The notes beneath the pieces were generated by a model, which worked only from the letters and a program-made list of their open reading frames with translations, did no database searches and was not told the DNA's origin. From the NCBI RefSeq assembly GCF_026241895.1, contig NZ_JAPJIV010000003.1, positions 310,001 through 374,000 on the forward strand: a stretch of DNA of 64,000 bases. The letters are read 5' to 3'. The DNA is from Pseudomonas sp. RIT-562 (GTDB lineage: Bacteria > Pseudomonadota > Gammaproteobacteria > Pseudomonadales > Pseudomonadaceae). Shown one piece after another: positions 11,985 to 22,399 of this stretch. A program made the position numbers and the translations under genes. How positions within the stretch are numbered: position 1 is the stretch's first letter; each line of letters begins with the position of its first letter.

Positions 11985-14057
11985 TCAACGACTCACAGCA
12001 ATCGCCTGGTTATTCATGATACGCGGTGTGAGAAACACCAACAGCTCGGATTTTTTCTCCGAAACCACGTCACGCCGGAAAAGGCGGCCAAGATACGGCA
12101 CATCGCCAAGAAATGGCACCTTATCTACAACCTTGCTCTGAGTATTTGAGAAAACGCCGCCGATGACGATGGTCTCGCCATCGTTGACCAGCACCTTGGC
12201 ATTGACCTCGTTTTTCTTTATCGGCGGTACATCCTGGACCTTGTTCAGGTAGTCGGGCTCATCCTTGGTGACCTTGACCTCCATGATGATCCGGTTGTCC
12301 GGGGTGATCTGCGGGGTGACCTCCAGTGAAAGCGACGCCTCCTTGAATGACACCGATGTAGCACCGCTGGAGCTGGCTTCCTGGTACGGAATCTCGGTGC
12401 CCTTGAGGATTTTCGCGGTTTCCTTGTCGGACGTGACGACCTTGGGTTGCGAGACGATTTCACCGTTGCCGGTTTTTTCCATCGCCGACAGTTCCAGGTC
12501 GAGCAATACATTGTCGGTGATAAATGCGATGCCGATTCCCGAAGTACTGGCCGAGGTGCCCATGTCGACGAACGGCGAATTGGTCCCGGTACTGCCCGGC
12601 GTGCCGATGGTGGTGGAAGAGCCGTTGACCCCGGAAGAATTCCAGTTGCCCTTCTGCACCGAACCACCCCAACGCACGCCGAGACTCTTGTCGTAGTCCA
12701 CGTTGGCTTCGACGATGCGTGCCTCGATCATCACCTGGCGCACCGGAATATCCAGCTGCGCCACGATCCGCCGCAGCTCGTCGAGGCGATTCTGGGTTTG
12801 GTAAGCGATGATGTTGTTGGTTCGCTCATCGACGGTGATCGAGCCACGCTCGTCGATTTTCGCTTCAGCGCTGGTCACCGACTGGAACAGTTTGGCGATA
12901 TCGGCAGCCTTGGCGTAGTTGACCTGCAACAGCTCGCGACGCAGGGGCGCGAGTTCGGCAATCTGCTTTTGCGACTCCAGCTCCTGGCGCTCGCGGGCGG
13001 CGATCTCATCCGCTGGCGCAACCAGCAAAACGTTGCCGATCATGCGTTTGTCCAGGCCTTTGGTCTTCAGCACCAGGTCCAGCGCCTGATCCCATGGCAC
13101 ATTCTGCAAGCGCAGGGTGATGCCGCCCTGGACCGTGTCACTGGCCACCAGGTTGAGATTGGTGAAGTCGGCGATCAGCTGCAATACCGAGCGTACGTCG
13201 ATGTCCTGAAAATTCAGCGAAAGCTTCTCGCCGCTGTAGGCAAAGCGCTCGGCACTGCGTTTTTGCAGGTCGTCGGCGGTCATTGCGCGAATGCTGACGG
13301 TCAGCTTGTTGTCGGTCTGATAGGTCGAATAATCGAACGCGCCGCTGGGTTCGATGCTGATGGTTGCGCGGTCACCGGTGGCGCTGGCGTTGACGAACTG
13401 CACCGGCGTGGCGAAGTCCTTCACGTCCAGGCGTACTCGCAAGGGCTCGGGCAGTTGGGTGCGGGCGAAGCCAAGGATGATCTTGCCCTCACGCTCTTGA
13501 ATGTCGGGCGCAATGGATGGGTCGGACAGGTCGATAACTACATTGCCTTCGCCCTGGGTGCCGCGCTGGAAGTCAACGCCACGGATAGCCTTGGCGACTG
13601 GCGCGTAGGTTTTCGCCGGGGCCGGCGAGGTGACCGCGCGCGGTGCGCTGGCGGCTGGCCGCGATGCAGGCTTGCTGGCCCCCTGGCCGACCACGACGAA
13701 CAGATTGTTGCCTTCGACTCGCGAGGAATAGGGCGCCAGCTGGGTCAGGTTGATGATCAGGCGCGTGCGGTCCTTGGCTTCCACCACCGTCGCTGTGCGT
13801 GCATTGCCGCGGCCCAGATCACGGGTCTTGCTGGCCAGTTGGGTGACTACGCCGGGCAGGTCCAGCGCGATCCGCGCCGGAGACTCGGTCGTGTAGCCCT
13901 TGGGCACAGGGGGCGCGCCATCAAATGACAACTTCAATTCGATGCGATCCCCAGGCAGTGCTGCCACGTCCAGAGCCTTCAAATTGGCCGCTTGTACCAT
14001 CGGCGAAAGCAGCGCTATCCATAGCGAAATGCCGAGGGCTGAGAAAATCCTGTTCAT
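11985..14057 (-). CDS. pilQ: Type IV pilus secretin
   Basis: Outer-membrane secretin through which type IV pili pass. It has 690 residues. A signal peptide covers about residues 1-23 (ending MVQA). Two AMIN domains (about 25-120 and 165-260), probably binding peptidoglycan, follow. Next are N0/N1 domains ([23 protein letters not shown] region onward) and the C-terminal secretin domain, with [14 protein letters not shown] and the conserved [15 protein letters not shown] motif. It is last of pilMNOPQ, 13 bases after pilP, and aroK follows closely. The linker between the AMIN domains is rich in Ala and Pro. Confidence 0.97.
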   Translation of the reverse strand: MNRIFSALGISLWIALLSPMVQAANLKALDVAALPGDRIELKLSFDGAPPVPKGYTTESPARIALDLPGVVTQLASKTRDLGRGNARTATVVEAKDRTRLIINLTQLAPYSSRVEGNNLFVVVGQGASKPASRPAASAPRAVTSPAPAKTYAPVAKAIRGVDFQRGTQGEGNVVIDLSDPSIAPDIQEREGKIILGFARTQLPEPLRVRLDVKDFATPVQFVNASATGDRATISIEPSGAFDYSTYQTDNKLTVSIRAMTADDLQKRSAERFAYSGEKLSLNFQDIDVRSVLQLIADFTNLNLVASDTVQGGITLRLQNVPWDQALDLVLKTKGLDKRMIGNVLLVAPADEIAARERQELESQKQIAELAPLRRELLQVNYAKAADIAKLFQSVTSAEAKIDERGSITVDERTNNIIAYQTQNRLDELRRIVAQLDIPVRQVMIEARIVEANVDYDKSLGVRWGGSVQKGNWNSSGVNGSSTTIGTPGSTGTNSPFVDMGTSASTSGIGIAFITDNVLLDLELSAMEKTGNGEIVSQPKVVTSDKETAKILKGTEIPYQEASSSGATSVSFKEASLSLEVTPQITPDNRIIMEVKVTKDEPDYLNKVQDVPPIKKNEVNAKVLVNDGETIVIGGVFSNTQSKVVDKVPFLGDVPYLGRLFRRDVVSEKKSELLVFLTPRIMNNQAIAVSR

Positions 14058-14070
14058 TGTTCGAGTCCCA

Positions 14071-14598
14071 CTATGAATGCTCTTTCAAAGGTATGGTCCG
14101 CGGCCGTTCCAGCCAGGCACCCTGACCGTCGGGAACGATTTCGACCACATCGACCTGCGAGCCGCTGATGGCGACAATGCGCCCATCGTTACGCCCAAGA
14201 TAGTCACCGACTTTCAACCGATGCACGCCGCCTGCCCCGCGCAACAGCGCAAAGGAACCGGTTGCGTTGGAAATCGTGCCGACCATTTCAAACTGTTCGA
14301 TGTTGAAACCTTCCAGATACTGCTTGACCCGATCAGGGTCGGGTTTGACGTTGCGCGAGCCGTGCTTCTGGCCAGCCAGGTCCACCCTGACCTGCCGGGA
14401 AAACGGGCTGCGCAGGTTGGCAGCGCTATAGGTGAACGTGGGATAGGAGCGAAAAGTCGGCGCCGGCTCTATCTTGCCCGGCGGGCGCAGGCGAACTTCG
14501 TTCATGAACACATCAAGGTCACTGACGTCGTCGCCCTTGCCACAACCGGTCACGCCGAACACCACAAGCACCATTGCCAAACAACGAATCGGGCTCAT
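14071..14598 (-). CDS. pilP: Type IV pilus inner-membrane lipoprotein
   Basis: Links the PilM-N-O alignment complex in the inner membrane to the PilQ secretin. It has 175 residues, with a lipoprotein signal and lipobox VTGC placing the lipidated Cys at residue 19. A Pro-rich segment (RLRPPGKIEPAP) leads to a C-terminal beta domain (about 85-165, VGTISNATGSFALLRG...VGDYLGRNDGRI) typical of PilP and GspC homology regions. Its start overlaps the pilO stop by four bases, suggesting translational coupling. Confidence 0.95.
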   Translation of the reverse strand: MSPIRCLAMVLVVFGVTGCGKGDDVSDLDVFMNEVRLRPPGKIEPAPTFRSYPTFTYSAANLRSPFSRQVRVDLAGQKHGSRNVKPDPDRVKQYLEGFNIEQFEMVGTISNATGSFALLRGAGGVHRLKVGDYLGRNDGRIVAISGSQVDVVEIVPDGQGAWLERPRTIPLKEHS

Positions 14599-15218
14599 TT
14601 TTGCGCCCCTTTGTCGTTGTAGCGGTAGGTCTTGGCGAGAATGCTCATGCGCAATTTCGTCCCGCCTTCCGGGTCCGCCGCAGCGATGTCGAAGTCATGC
14701 AGGGTAACGATCCGGGGCAACCCGGCCACTCCGCTGACGAACGTAGCCAGGTCGTGATAGGCGCCGGTGACGGTAATCTGTATCGGCAGTTCGATATAAA
14801 ACTGCTGGGTAACTTCCGGCAGCAACTTGATCTCTTCGAACTCCAGCCCACTACCGAGCCCGGTGCGCGTGATGTCTTCCAATAAACCCGGCACCTCGGT
14901 GTCGCTCGGCAACTGCCGCAGCAATACGCCAAAAGAGTTTTCCATCTCCTTCATCTGCTGGGTGTACAGCTCGAGATTAGCGGCCATGCGGGCCTTGGAC
15001 GTGAACTGTTCCTTGAGCGTCAGCTCTTCCTCGCGCTTGCTGTCGAGCTGATTCTCCAGGTCGCTGAGGTAGAAGTGATACCCCAGGGCGAGCACCAGCA
15101 CCATGAGCAGCCCACTCGCGATCGCCTTGATCGCCGGCGGCCAGGAGCCGATGTTATTGGTGTCCAGGTCATTGATATCGACATTGCGTAAGCCGGCAAA
15201 CCATTCGGATGGGCTCAT
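14595..15218 (-). CDS. pilO: Type IV pilus alignment protein
   Basis: Inner-membrane protein that pairs with PilN to form the pilus alignment subcomplex. It has 207 residues: a short cytoplasmic N-terminus, one membrane helix (about 30-50, IKAIASGLLMVLVLALGYHF), a coiled coil (about 52-95) and a periplasmic ferredoxin-like domain. It overlaps pilN and pilP by four bases on each side (ATGA type). Confidence 0.95.
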   Translation of the reverse strand: MSPSEWFAGLRNVDINDLDTNNIGSWPPAIKAIASGLLMVLVLALGYHFYLSDLENQLDSKREEELTLKEQFTSKARMAANLELYTQQMKEMENSFGVLLRQLPSDTEVPGLLEDITRTGLGSGLEFEEIKLLPEVTQQFYIELPIQITVTGAYHDLATFVSGVAGLPRIVTLHDFDIAAADPEGGTKLRMSILAKTYRYNDKGAQK

Positions 15219-15780
15219 TGACCGTCCTCCGTGGCGGCGGGTTGGGTCTGTCGAACCGTCAACTGGAAGATGTTCGCCTGGTCGAGCTGACCGGCAGTGG
15301 TGGCCTTGACCTCGGTCAGGCTGGGGGCGTCGAACCAGTCGGAGCCGTCGAGATTGCGCATCAGGTCGGACACTCGATTGTTGGACTCGGCGGCGCCCGT
15401 GATGGACAGGGTGTTACCGACCATTTTCACTTCGGTGAAGTACACCCCATCCGGCAACGTGCGCGCCAGCTGGTCGAATATGCGCCCGCTGATCGGCCGA
15501 TTACCCTGCAGGTCCTGAATGATGCGCATACGCTCGATGAGTTGCTGGCGGCGGGCCTTCAGATCGCTGATCTGCTTGATCCGCTCATCGACCACCGCGA
15601 TCTGTTTGCCGATGTAATCGTTGCGGGCCAGCTGCCGATCGATGGCGGCAGTGATGACCTGGTCCGCAATCAGCACTGCGCCCACCGAACCCACCAGGAC
15701 CCCGACGAGGGTCAACAGGAAGCGTTTGCGACGTTCCTCGCGCAGCTCTTCGCGCCAGGGAAGTAGATTGATCCGCGCCA

Positions 15781-15781
<1 letters not shown>
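15215..15781 (-). CDS. pilN: Type IV pilus assembly protein PilN
   Basis: Inner-membrane partner of PilO; its cytoplasmic N-terminus docks onto PilM. It has 188 residues and begins with the conserved PilM-binding peptide MARINLLPWREELRE. A membrane helix (about 22-42) and a periplasmic coiled coil with a ferredoxin-like fold follow. The ATG overlaps the pilM stop by one base (TGATG). Confidence 0.96.
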
Positions 15782-16872
<1,091 letters not shown>

Positions 16873-16954
16873 TTACGGACTCTGTATTGTCCATTGCGTT
16901 CAACCCGCCCGTCTTGACAGCGGCGCAAATGACGCCCCACGACGGAAAAATGCT

Positions 16955-16960
16955 TATAAT
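16955..16960 (+). promoter_or_regulatory. Possible -10 element of ponA
   Basis: A perfect TATAAT lies about 100 bases upstream of the ponA start in the pilM/ponA gap. A TTGACA at 16914-16919 is 35 nt away, too far to be its partner, and the correctly spaced -35 position is weak. Confidence 0.4.
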
Positions 16961-17061
16961 GCCCAGCGATTTTTTACCAGATTTACTCCAAGCTAGGGGC
17001 GTCTCTCTTTTCACCAGTCCCTGACGCCAAACTCATTCTTTACCCTGGATATCCAAAAGCC

Positions 17062-19500
17062 TTGATTCGTCTGCTGAAATTTTTCGGTTGGTCCATCGTC
17101 GCCGTTTTCTGCGGACTGCTTCTGAGTCTCAGTGGCGCCTATCTTTACCTTAGTCCGGGATTGCCGTCTGTGGAGGCCCTGAGAAGTATTCAGTTGCAGA
17201 TTCCACTACGGGTATACAGCAGCGACGACAAGTTGATTGCAGAATTTGGCGAAATGCGCCGGACTCCAATACGTTTTGCCGACATTCCGCCCAATTTCAT
17301 TAATGCGTTACTAAGTGCTGAAGACGACAATTTTGCCAACCACTATGGCGTCGATCCGAGCAGCCTGATGCGTGCCGCCACTCAGCTGGTGAAAAGCGGC
17401 CACATCCAGTCCGGCGGCAGCACCATCACCATGCAGGTGGCGAAGAACTTCTTCCTGACCAGCGAGCGCAGCTTCTCGCGCAAGACCACCGAAATTCTCC
17501 TGGCCCTGCAAATTGAACGGCAGCTGACCAAGGACGAAATCCTCGAGCTGTACGTTAACAAGATCTACCTGGGTAACCGCGCCTACGGCATCGAAGCCGC
17601 TGCGCAGGTGTACTACGGCAAGTCTATCCGTGACGTCAGCCTGGCGCAGATGGCGATGATCGCCGGCCTGCCGAAAGCCCCTTCGCGCTTCAACCCGCTG
17701 GCCAACCCGGCCCGCAGCAAGGAACGTCGCGACTGGATCCTCGGGCGCATGTACAAGCTTGGCAAGATCAACGAAGCCGACTACACCGCCGCGATCAACG
17801 AGCCGCTCAACGCCAGCTATCACGTCCCGACACCGGAAGTGAACGCGCCGTACATTGCCGAGATGGCTCGCGCCGAAATGGTCGGCCGCTATGGCAGCGG
17901 TGCCTATACCGAAGGTTTCCGCGTCACCACTACGGTACCGAGCAACCTGCAGGAAATGGCCAACACGGCACTCCATGAAGGCTTGATCACCTACGATCAG
18001 CGTCACGGCTATCGCGGCCCTGAATCGCGCCTGCCGGGCAAGACCCGCGAGGCCTGGGCTACCGAACTGACCAAGCAGCGCACCATCAGCAGCCTCGAAC
18101 CAGCCATCGTCACCCAGGTCGACAAGAATGGCCTGCAGGTTCTGACCCGCACCGGCGAGGAACACGTCAGCTGGGACACGATGAAATGGGCGCGTCCATT
18201 CCTCAACACCAACAGCATGGGCGCCAATCCGAAGCAGCCAGCCGATGTCGCCCAGGTCGGTGACCTGGTACGCGTGCAGCGCCAGCCGGACAACTCGTTG
18301 AAGTTCAGCCAGATTCCGCAGGCCCAAGGCGCACTCGTTTCCCTCGACCCGCAAAACGGTGCCATCCGCTCGCTGGTAGGCGGTTTTGCCTTCGAACAGA
18401 GCAATTACAACCGCGCCCTGCAGGCCAAACGTCAACCGGGCTCAAGCTTCAAGCCATTCGTCTACAGCGCCGCGCTGGACAACGGCTACACCGCCGCCAG
18501 CCTGGTGAACGATGCACCGATCGTGTTCGTCGACGAGTACCTGGACAAGGTCTGGCGGCCAAAAAACGACACCAACACCTTCCTCGGCCCGATCCGCCTG
18601 CGTGAAGGCCTGTACAAGTCGCGCAACCTGGTGTCGATCCGCCTGGTGCAGGCGCTGGGAATCGACCGCACCATCGACTACATCAGCAAATTCGGCTTCA
18701 AGAAAGAAGATCTGCCGCGCAACCTGTCCCTGGCCTTGGGCACCGCGACCCTGACGCCGATGGAAATCGCCACCGGCTGGAGCACCTTCGCCAACGGCGG
18801 CTACAAAGTCACCTCGTACCTGATCGAAAAAGTCGAGAGCCGTAACGGTGACCTTCTGTACGCTGCCAACCCGCCAAGCGTGCCCAAGGGCGAGGTGGTC
18901 AGCGATGGCATCGCCGCGCCAGCCGCCAGCGCCTTCACCGTCAATGCCACGCCCGAAGACGCCGCAAGTGCCCAGCCGACGCAGACACCTGCAGTGGCTG
19001 AACGCATTGTCGATGGCCGCACCACCTACATCCTCAACAGCATGCTCGAAGACGTAATCAAACGCGGCACCGGCCGCCGTGCACTGGCCTTGGGCCGCAG
19101 TGACATTGCGGGCAAAACCGGTACGACCAACGAATCCAAGGACGCCTGGTTCTCCGGCTACAACGCCGACTACGTGACCACCGTGTGGACCGGCTTCGAC
19201 CAGCCAGAGAGCCTGGGCCGCAAGGAGTTCGGCGGCACCGTGGCGCTGCCGATCTGGATGAATTTCATGGCCGCAGCGCTCAAGGACAAGCCGCCGCACA
19301 CTCAACCTGAACCGGAAGGCATCTTGAGCCTGCGAGTCGACCCGGTCAGCGGCCGTGCAGCTTCCCCAGGCACGCCGGGTGCCTACTTCGAGCTGTTCAA
19401 GGCCGAAGATACGCCGCCGACTGGCAGCGAGCTGGGAAGCGGCTCTGCACCGGGCAGCCCATTGCCGGCAGATGAAGGTGCGCCGATCGATCTGTTCTGA
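17062..19500 (+). CDS. ponA: Penicillin-binding protein 1A (bifunctional peptidoglycan synthase)
   Basis: Class A PBP with glycosyltransferase and transpeptidase activity that builds cell-wall peptidoglycan. It has 812 residues and a TTG start (MIRLLKFFGW). The N-terminal membrane anchor covers about 9-30. The GT51 domain begins with the catalytic Glu87 in SAEDDNFANHYGVD and continues to about 240. An OB-like insert follows. The transpeptidase domain has the SxxK nucleophile at Ser461 (GSSFKPF), SRN near 535 and KTGT at 685-688. It is divergent from the pil operon and ends in a strong terminator. The C-terminus is a Pro/Gly/Ser-rich tail. Confidence 0.96.
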   Translation: MIRLLKFFGWSIVAVFCGLLLSLSGAYLYLSPGLPSVEALRSIQLQIPLRVYSSDDKLIAEFGEMRRTPIRFADIPPNFINALLSAEDDNFANHYGVDPSSLMRAATQLVKSGHIQSGGSTITMQVAKNFFLTSERSFSRKTTEILLALQIERQLTKDEILELYVNKIYLGNRAYGIEAAAQVYYGKSIRDVSLAQMAMIAGLPKAPSRFNPLANPARSKERRDWILGRMYKLGKINEADYTAAINEPLNASYHVPTPEVNAPYIAEMARAEMVGRYGSGAYTEGFRVTTTVPSNLQEMANTALHEGLITYDQRHGYRGPESRLPGKTREAWATELTKQRTISSLEPAIVTQVDKNGLQVLTRTGEEHVSWDTMKWARPFLNTNSMGANPKQPADVAQVGDLVRVQRQPDNSLKFSQIPQAQGALVSLDPQNGAIRSLVGGFAFEQSNYNRALQAKRQPGSSFKPFVYSAALDNGYTAASLVNDAPIVFVDEYLDKVWRPKNDTNTFLGPIRLREGLYKSRNLVSIRLVQALGIDRTIDYISKFGFKKEDLPRNLSLALGTATLTPMEIATGWSTFANGGYKVTSYLIEKVESRNGDLLYAANPPSVPKGEVVSDGIAAPAASAFTVNATPEDAASAQPTQTPAVAERIVDGRTTYILNSMLEDVIKRGTGRRALALGRSDIAGKTGTTNESKDAWFSGYNADYVTTVWTGFDQPESLGRKEFGGTVALPIWMNFMAAALKDKPPHTQPEPEGILSLRVDPVSGRAASPGTPGAYFELFKAEDTPPTGSELGSGSAPGSPLPADEGAPIDLF

Positions 19501-19516
19501 TCGCGCAGCGCAACGC

Positions 19517-19551
19517 AAAAGCCCCGCCTTCGAGAGAAGCGCGGGGCTTTT
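19517..19551 (+). terminator. Intrinsic terminator of ponA
   Basis: An 11-bp stem AAAAGCCCCGC / GCGGGGCTTTT (19517-19527 and 19541-19551) ends in a T-run 17 bases after the ponA stop. Confidence 0.88.
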
Positions 19552-19578
19552 TGCATCAGGGATTGCCGTTACTCCGTC

Positions 19579-19648
19579 ATCGCGAGCAGGCTCACTCCTA
19601 CATCGGAATGCATACCCCTGTAGGAGTGAGCCTGCTCGCGATAGCGGT
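19579..19648. repeat. REP pair, family B (reverse then forward arm)
   Basis: The arms are copies of TGTAGGAGTGAGCCTGCTCG and its reverse complement, arranged tail to tail around the short spacer CATCGGAATGCATACCCC. It lies between the ponA and maeB terminators. Confidence 0.9.
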
Positions 19649-19676
19649 CGCACGATCACCACAAAACCAACATCCA

Positions 19677-19711
19677 ATAAAAAGCCCCGACTCTCAAGAG
19701 CCAGGGCTTCT
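19677..19711 (-). terminator. Intrinsic terminator of the malic enzyme gene
   Basis: AAGCCC at 19682-19687 pairs with GGGCTT near 19704-19709. On the minus strand this hairpin ends in a run of T about 20 bases past the maeB stop. Confidence 0.75.
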
Positions 19712-19731
19712 GGTCAATGCACTACAACGGC

Positions 19732-21000
19732 TTAGCCGTTAAACACATCATCCACGCTTTTCAGCGGGTAGTTCTTCGGATACGGCAGAGTCGCCACGCC
19801 GGTCTCGATCGCGGCCTTGGCCACAGCATCCGAGATCACGGTGATCAGGCGGGCATCCATAGGTTTCGGGATGATGTATTCACGACCGAATTCCAGCTTG
19901 ATGCCGCCGTAGGCGTCGCACACTTCCTGAGGCACCGGCAGCTTGGCCAGTTCACGCAGGGCGTTGGCTGCAGCCACTTTCATTTCTTCGTTGATGCGCT
20001 TGGCGCGAACGTCCAGGGCACCGCGGAAGATGAACGGGAAGCCCAGTACGTTGTTGACCTGGTTCGGGTAGTCCGAACGGCCGGTGGCCATGATCACGTC
20101 GTCACGGGTGGCGTGCGCCAGCTCCGGGGAGATTTCCGGATCCGGGTTCGAGCAGGCGAACACGATCGGGTTGGCCGCCATGGACTTCAGGCCTTCCGCG
20201 CTGAGCAGGTTCGGGCCGGACAGGCCAACAAACACGTCAGCACCGGCCAAGGCGTCAGCCAGGGTGCGTTTTTCGGTAGCGTGAGCGAACACAGCCTTGT
20301 ACTGGTTCAGGTCGTCACGGCCGGAGTGGATCACGCCGGTACGGTCAACCATGTAGATGTTTTCGATGTTGGCGCCCATGCTCACCAGCAATTTCATGCA
20401 GGAGATGGCAGCAGCACCGGCGCCCAGGCAGACGATCTTGGCTTCAGCCAGGGTTTTGCCAGCGATTTCCAGGGCGTTGATCATGCCGGCCGCAGTAACG
20501 ATCGCGGTGCCGTGCTGGTCATCGTGGAATACCGGAATGTCGCACTGCTCGATCAGGGCGCGCTCGATCTCGAAGCACTCAGGAGCCTTGATGTCTTCGA
20601 GATTGATGCCGCCGAAAGTGATGGAGATGCGCTTGACGGTGTCGATGAAGGCTTGCGGGCTTTCGGAGTCGACTTCGATGTCGAACACGTCGATGCCGGC
20701 GAAACGCTTGAACAGTACACCCTTGCCTTCCATCACTGGCTTGGAAGCCAATGGGCCGAGGTTACCCAGGCCGAGAATCGCGGTGCCATCGGAAATGACT
20801 GCAACCAGGTTGCCTTTACCGGTGTATTTGTAGGCCAGTTCAGGATCGCGGGCGATTTCGCGTACTGGTTCGGCTACGCCGGGGCTGTAGGCCAGCGACA
20901 GGTCGCGGGCGGTAGCGGTGGCCTTGGTGAGCTCGACACTCAGCTTACCTGGACGAGGATGGGCGTGATATTCGAGAGCGGCAGTTTTCAGATCAGACAT
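19732..21000 (-). CDS. maeB: NAD(P)-dependent malic enzyme
   Basis: Oxidatively decarboxylates malate to pyruvate, supplying reducing power for gluconeogenic growth. I chose the ATG at 21000 (422 residues, [15 protein letters not shown]); the frame stays open upstream but without family similarity. Malic-enzyme motifs are [27 protein letters not shown] and the metal-binding [14 protein letters not shown]. The nucleotide fold has [13 protein letters not shown]. The phosphotransacetylase-like C-terminal domain of long MaeB proteins is absent. NADP versus NAD use is not decided from sequence. Confidence 0.93.
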   Translation of the reverse strand: MSDLKTAALEYHAHPRPGKLSVELTKATATARDLSLAYSPGVAEPVREIARDPELAYKYTGKGNLVAVISDGTAILGLGNLGPLASKPVMEGKGVLFKRFAGIDVFDIEVDSESPQAFIDTVKRISITFGGINLEDIKAPECFEIERALIEQCDIPVFHDDQHGTAIVTAAGMINALEIAGKTLAEAKIVCLGAGAAAISCMKLLVSMGANIENIYMVDRTGVIHSGRDDLNQYKAVFAHATEKRTLADALAGADVFVGLSGPNLLSAEGLKSMAANPIVFACSNPDPEISPELAHATRDDVIMATGRSDYPNQVNNVLGFPFIFRGALDVRAKRINEEMKVAAANALRELAKLPVPQEVCDAYGGIKLEFGREYIIPKPMDARLITVISDAVAKAAIETGVATLPYPKNYPLKSVDDVFNG

Positions 21001-21183
21001 GGGGGCATTCCGCTTTTTACTGTTGGACAGACTGGTCAGCGAGGATACGCGCCTCGTAAAGTCCCCACAAGACTGACCGGTCACCCCTGTCAAGCACCGC
21101 GCCCTACGACTTTGGGCCAAGAGCCACGGAACACAAGGGATAGACTGTTCACAATCGCCTGAAAAAATGTCTACAATTTTTTC

Positions 21184-21996
21184 TCAGGGAGCCATCTGAA
21201 GCATTACCGGATCGGTCAATGGCAACAACCAGCGTGCCTGCCCGTTTTTCAATCCGCCACGCCGCGTCCGATCCACGACCCAACCTCGAGCCTCGACCTG
21301 CCTGCCCTGCAGCTGCTCCAGTGCGGATACGTCGAAGTGCTTCAGCAGATTGGGTGCAACCCGCAGCACAACCGAATCCTGCAACTCGATCCAAACTCCG
21401 CCGCCATTGCGCTGAACCTTGCTCACAACACCACTGAGGACGGTAAAGCCGGAAATGCTGATCTGGCTTGCCTGGAGGACAGGGGACCGGCGCCAGATCC
21501 CCAATCCGGCCTGGCGAGCGCTTTGCTCGGCTGCTTGCTGGCAGGCAACCAGATCAACATTCGGGGCCACAGCCACCTGGAAACCCAGGCCTTCGGCAAG
21601 CATCTGCGCTTCAAGGTTGGCACCATCGGCGCCGTAGACGTGGGCCAGGGTTCGCCCATAGTTGTCTTTACTGTCTTTCCCGGGCAGCAGGCCGACCCGC
21701 CCGTCGCTTGCGGCCACCAGGGCTTCCAGGCGTTTGCGCGCCGCGACAGCAAAGGGCTCATCAGTGCGACCTTGCTTGCCCAGCTCCGGGGTATTCAAAC
21801 CAATCATCCGCACACTGCGGCCATCGCTCAGTCGCAACGTGTCGCCGTCCACGACTCGCTGCACCGCGGCTGACGCCAGGTTTTTCGGAGCTGGGCAGAA
21901 AGCCTGGGCACCCGGAAGCCAAATCGCGGACACAAAAAAGGCGCCCGCGAGGGACGCCTTTTTCAACAGCAAGGAACAGCCCAAGGGGCTCTTCAA
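21184..21996 (-). CDS. Secreted thermonuclease-like (SNase) protein
   Basis: Probable exported nuclease of the staphylococcal-nuclease family. It has 270 residues from the TTG at 21996. A plausible signal peptide is KKASLAGAFFVSAIWLPGAQA (written with a break here: charged KK, then a hydrophobic core ending GAQA). The SNase domain (about 45-170) has VVDGDTLRL with the calcium-site Asp, SVRMIGLNTPELG with the first catalytic Arg, and NYGRTLAHVY with the second. A C-terminal beta domain of about 90 residues (SGVVSKVQRNGGGVWIELQD) is of OB type. The start is uncertain: TTG 21996 lies two bases past the rpmE stop, and the rpmE terminator hairpin falls within codons 12-20. A GTG at 21933 would avoid the hairpin but shortens the signal peptide and lacks a ribosome site. 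Confidence 0.85.
   Translation of the reverse strand: MKSPLGCSLLLKKASLAGAFFVSAIWLPGAQAFCPAPKNLASAAVQRVVDGDTLRLSDGRSVRMIGLNTPELGKQGRTDEPFAVAARKRLEALVAASDGRVGLLPGKDSKDNYGRTLAHVYGADGANLEAQMLAEGLGFQVAVAPNVDLVACQQAAEQSARQAGLGIWRRSPVLQASQISISGFTVLSGVVSKVQRNGGGVWIELQDSVVLRVAPNLLKHFDVSALEQLQGRQVEARGWVVDRTRRGGLKNGQARWLLPLTDPVMLQMAP
21935..21963 (-). terminator. Intrinsic terminator of rpmE, inside the 5' end of the nuclease frame
   Basis: A 9-bp stem AAAAAGGCG / CGCCTTTTT (21935-21943 and 21955-21963) with an 11-nt loop is followed on the minus strand by T residues. It is 36 bases past the rpmE stop. Confidence 0.75.
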
Positions 21997-21998
21997 CC

Positions 21999-22229
21999 TT
22001 ACTCTGCAGCAGCTGGAGCTTTCTTGCCGAAAGCACCGAAACGGTCTGCGAAGCGCTGTACACGACCGCCAGTATCCAGAGTCTTCTGCTTACCGGTGTA
22101 GAACGGGTGGCACTCGTTGCATACGTCAGTGCCCAGTGGCTTGCACAGGTTCGAACGAGTTTCGAACTTGTTACCGCAGCTGCAAGTTACCAGGATGGTT
22201 TCGTATGCTGGATGGATATCGGCTTTCAT
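21999..22229 (-). CDS. rpmE: 50S ribosomal protein L31
   Basis: Large-subunit ribosomal protein on the central protuberance. It has 76 residues ([20 protein letters not shown]). Zinc-binding cysteines are present in CSCGNKF, NLCKPL and [10 protein letters not shown], so this is the zinc-containing (C+) L31 form. A promoter-like pair lies at 22300-22327, and an intrinsic terminator follows the gene. Confidence 0.97.
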   Translation of the reverse strand: MKADIHPAYETILVTCSCGNKFETRSNLCKPLGTDVCNECHPFYTGKQKTLDTGGRVQRFADRFGAFGKKAPAAAE

Positions 22230-22299
22230 GGTGTATTCCTCAGGCTAGCGTGCCGCCACTCAACACTATTGTTGAATACCGCACGTAATTAGGCCGCGG

Positions 22300-22327
22300 A
22301 TTCTACCAGACAATCCCGATCACGCAA
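22300..22327 (-). promoter_or_regulatory. Candidate promoter of rpmE
   Basis: On the minus strand: -35 TTGCGT (22322-22327), a 16-nt spacer, -10 TAGAAT (22300-22305). This gives a leader of about 60 nt. Confidence 0.45.
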
Positions 22328-22399
22328 GCTGTCCCTTCTACCGACCGTCTGCTAGGCTCCCTGCCTTCTTCACCGCTTCATCATCGAGAAAACCATCGC

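Noticed and set aside
16914..16919. TTGACA as -35 box for ponA
   Set aside because: It is 35 nt from the only good TATAAT, too far for a promoter.
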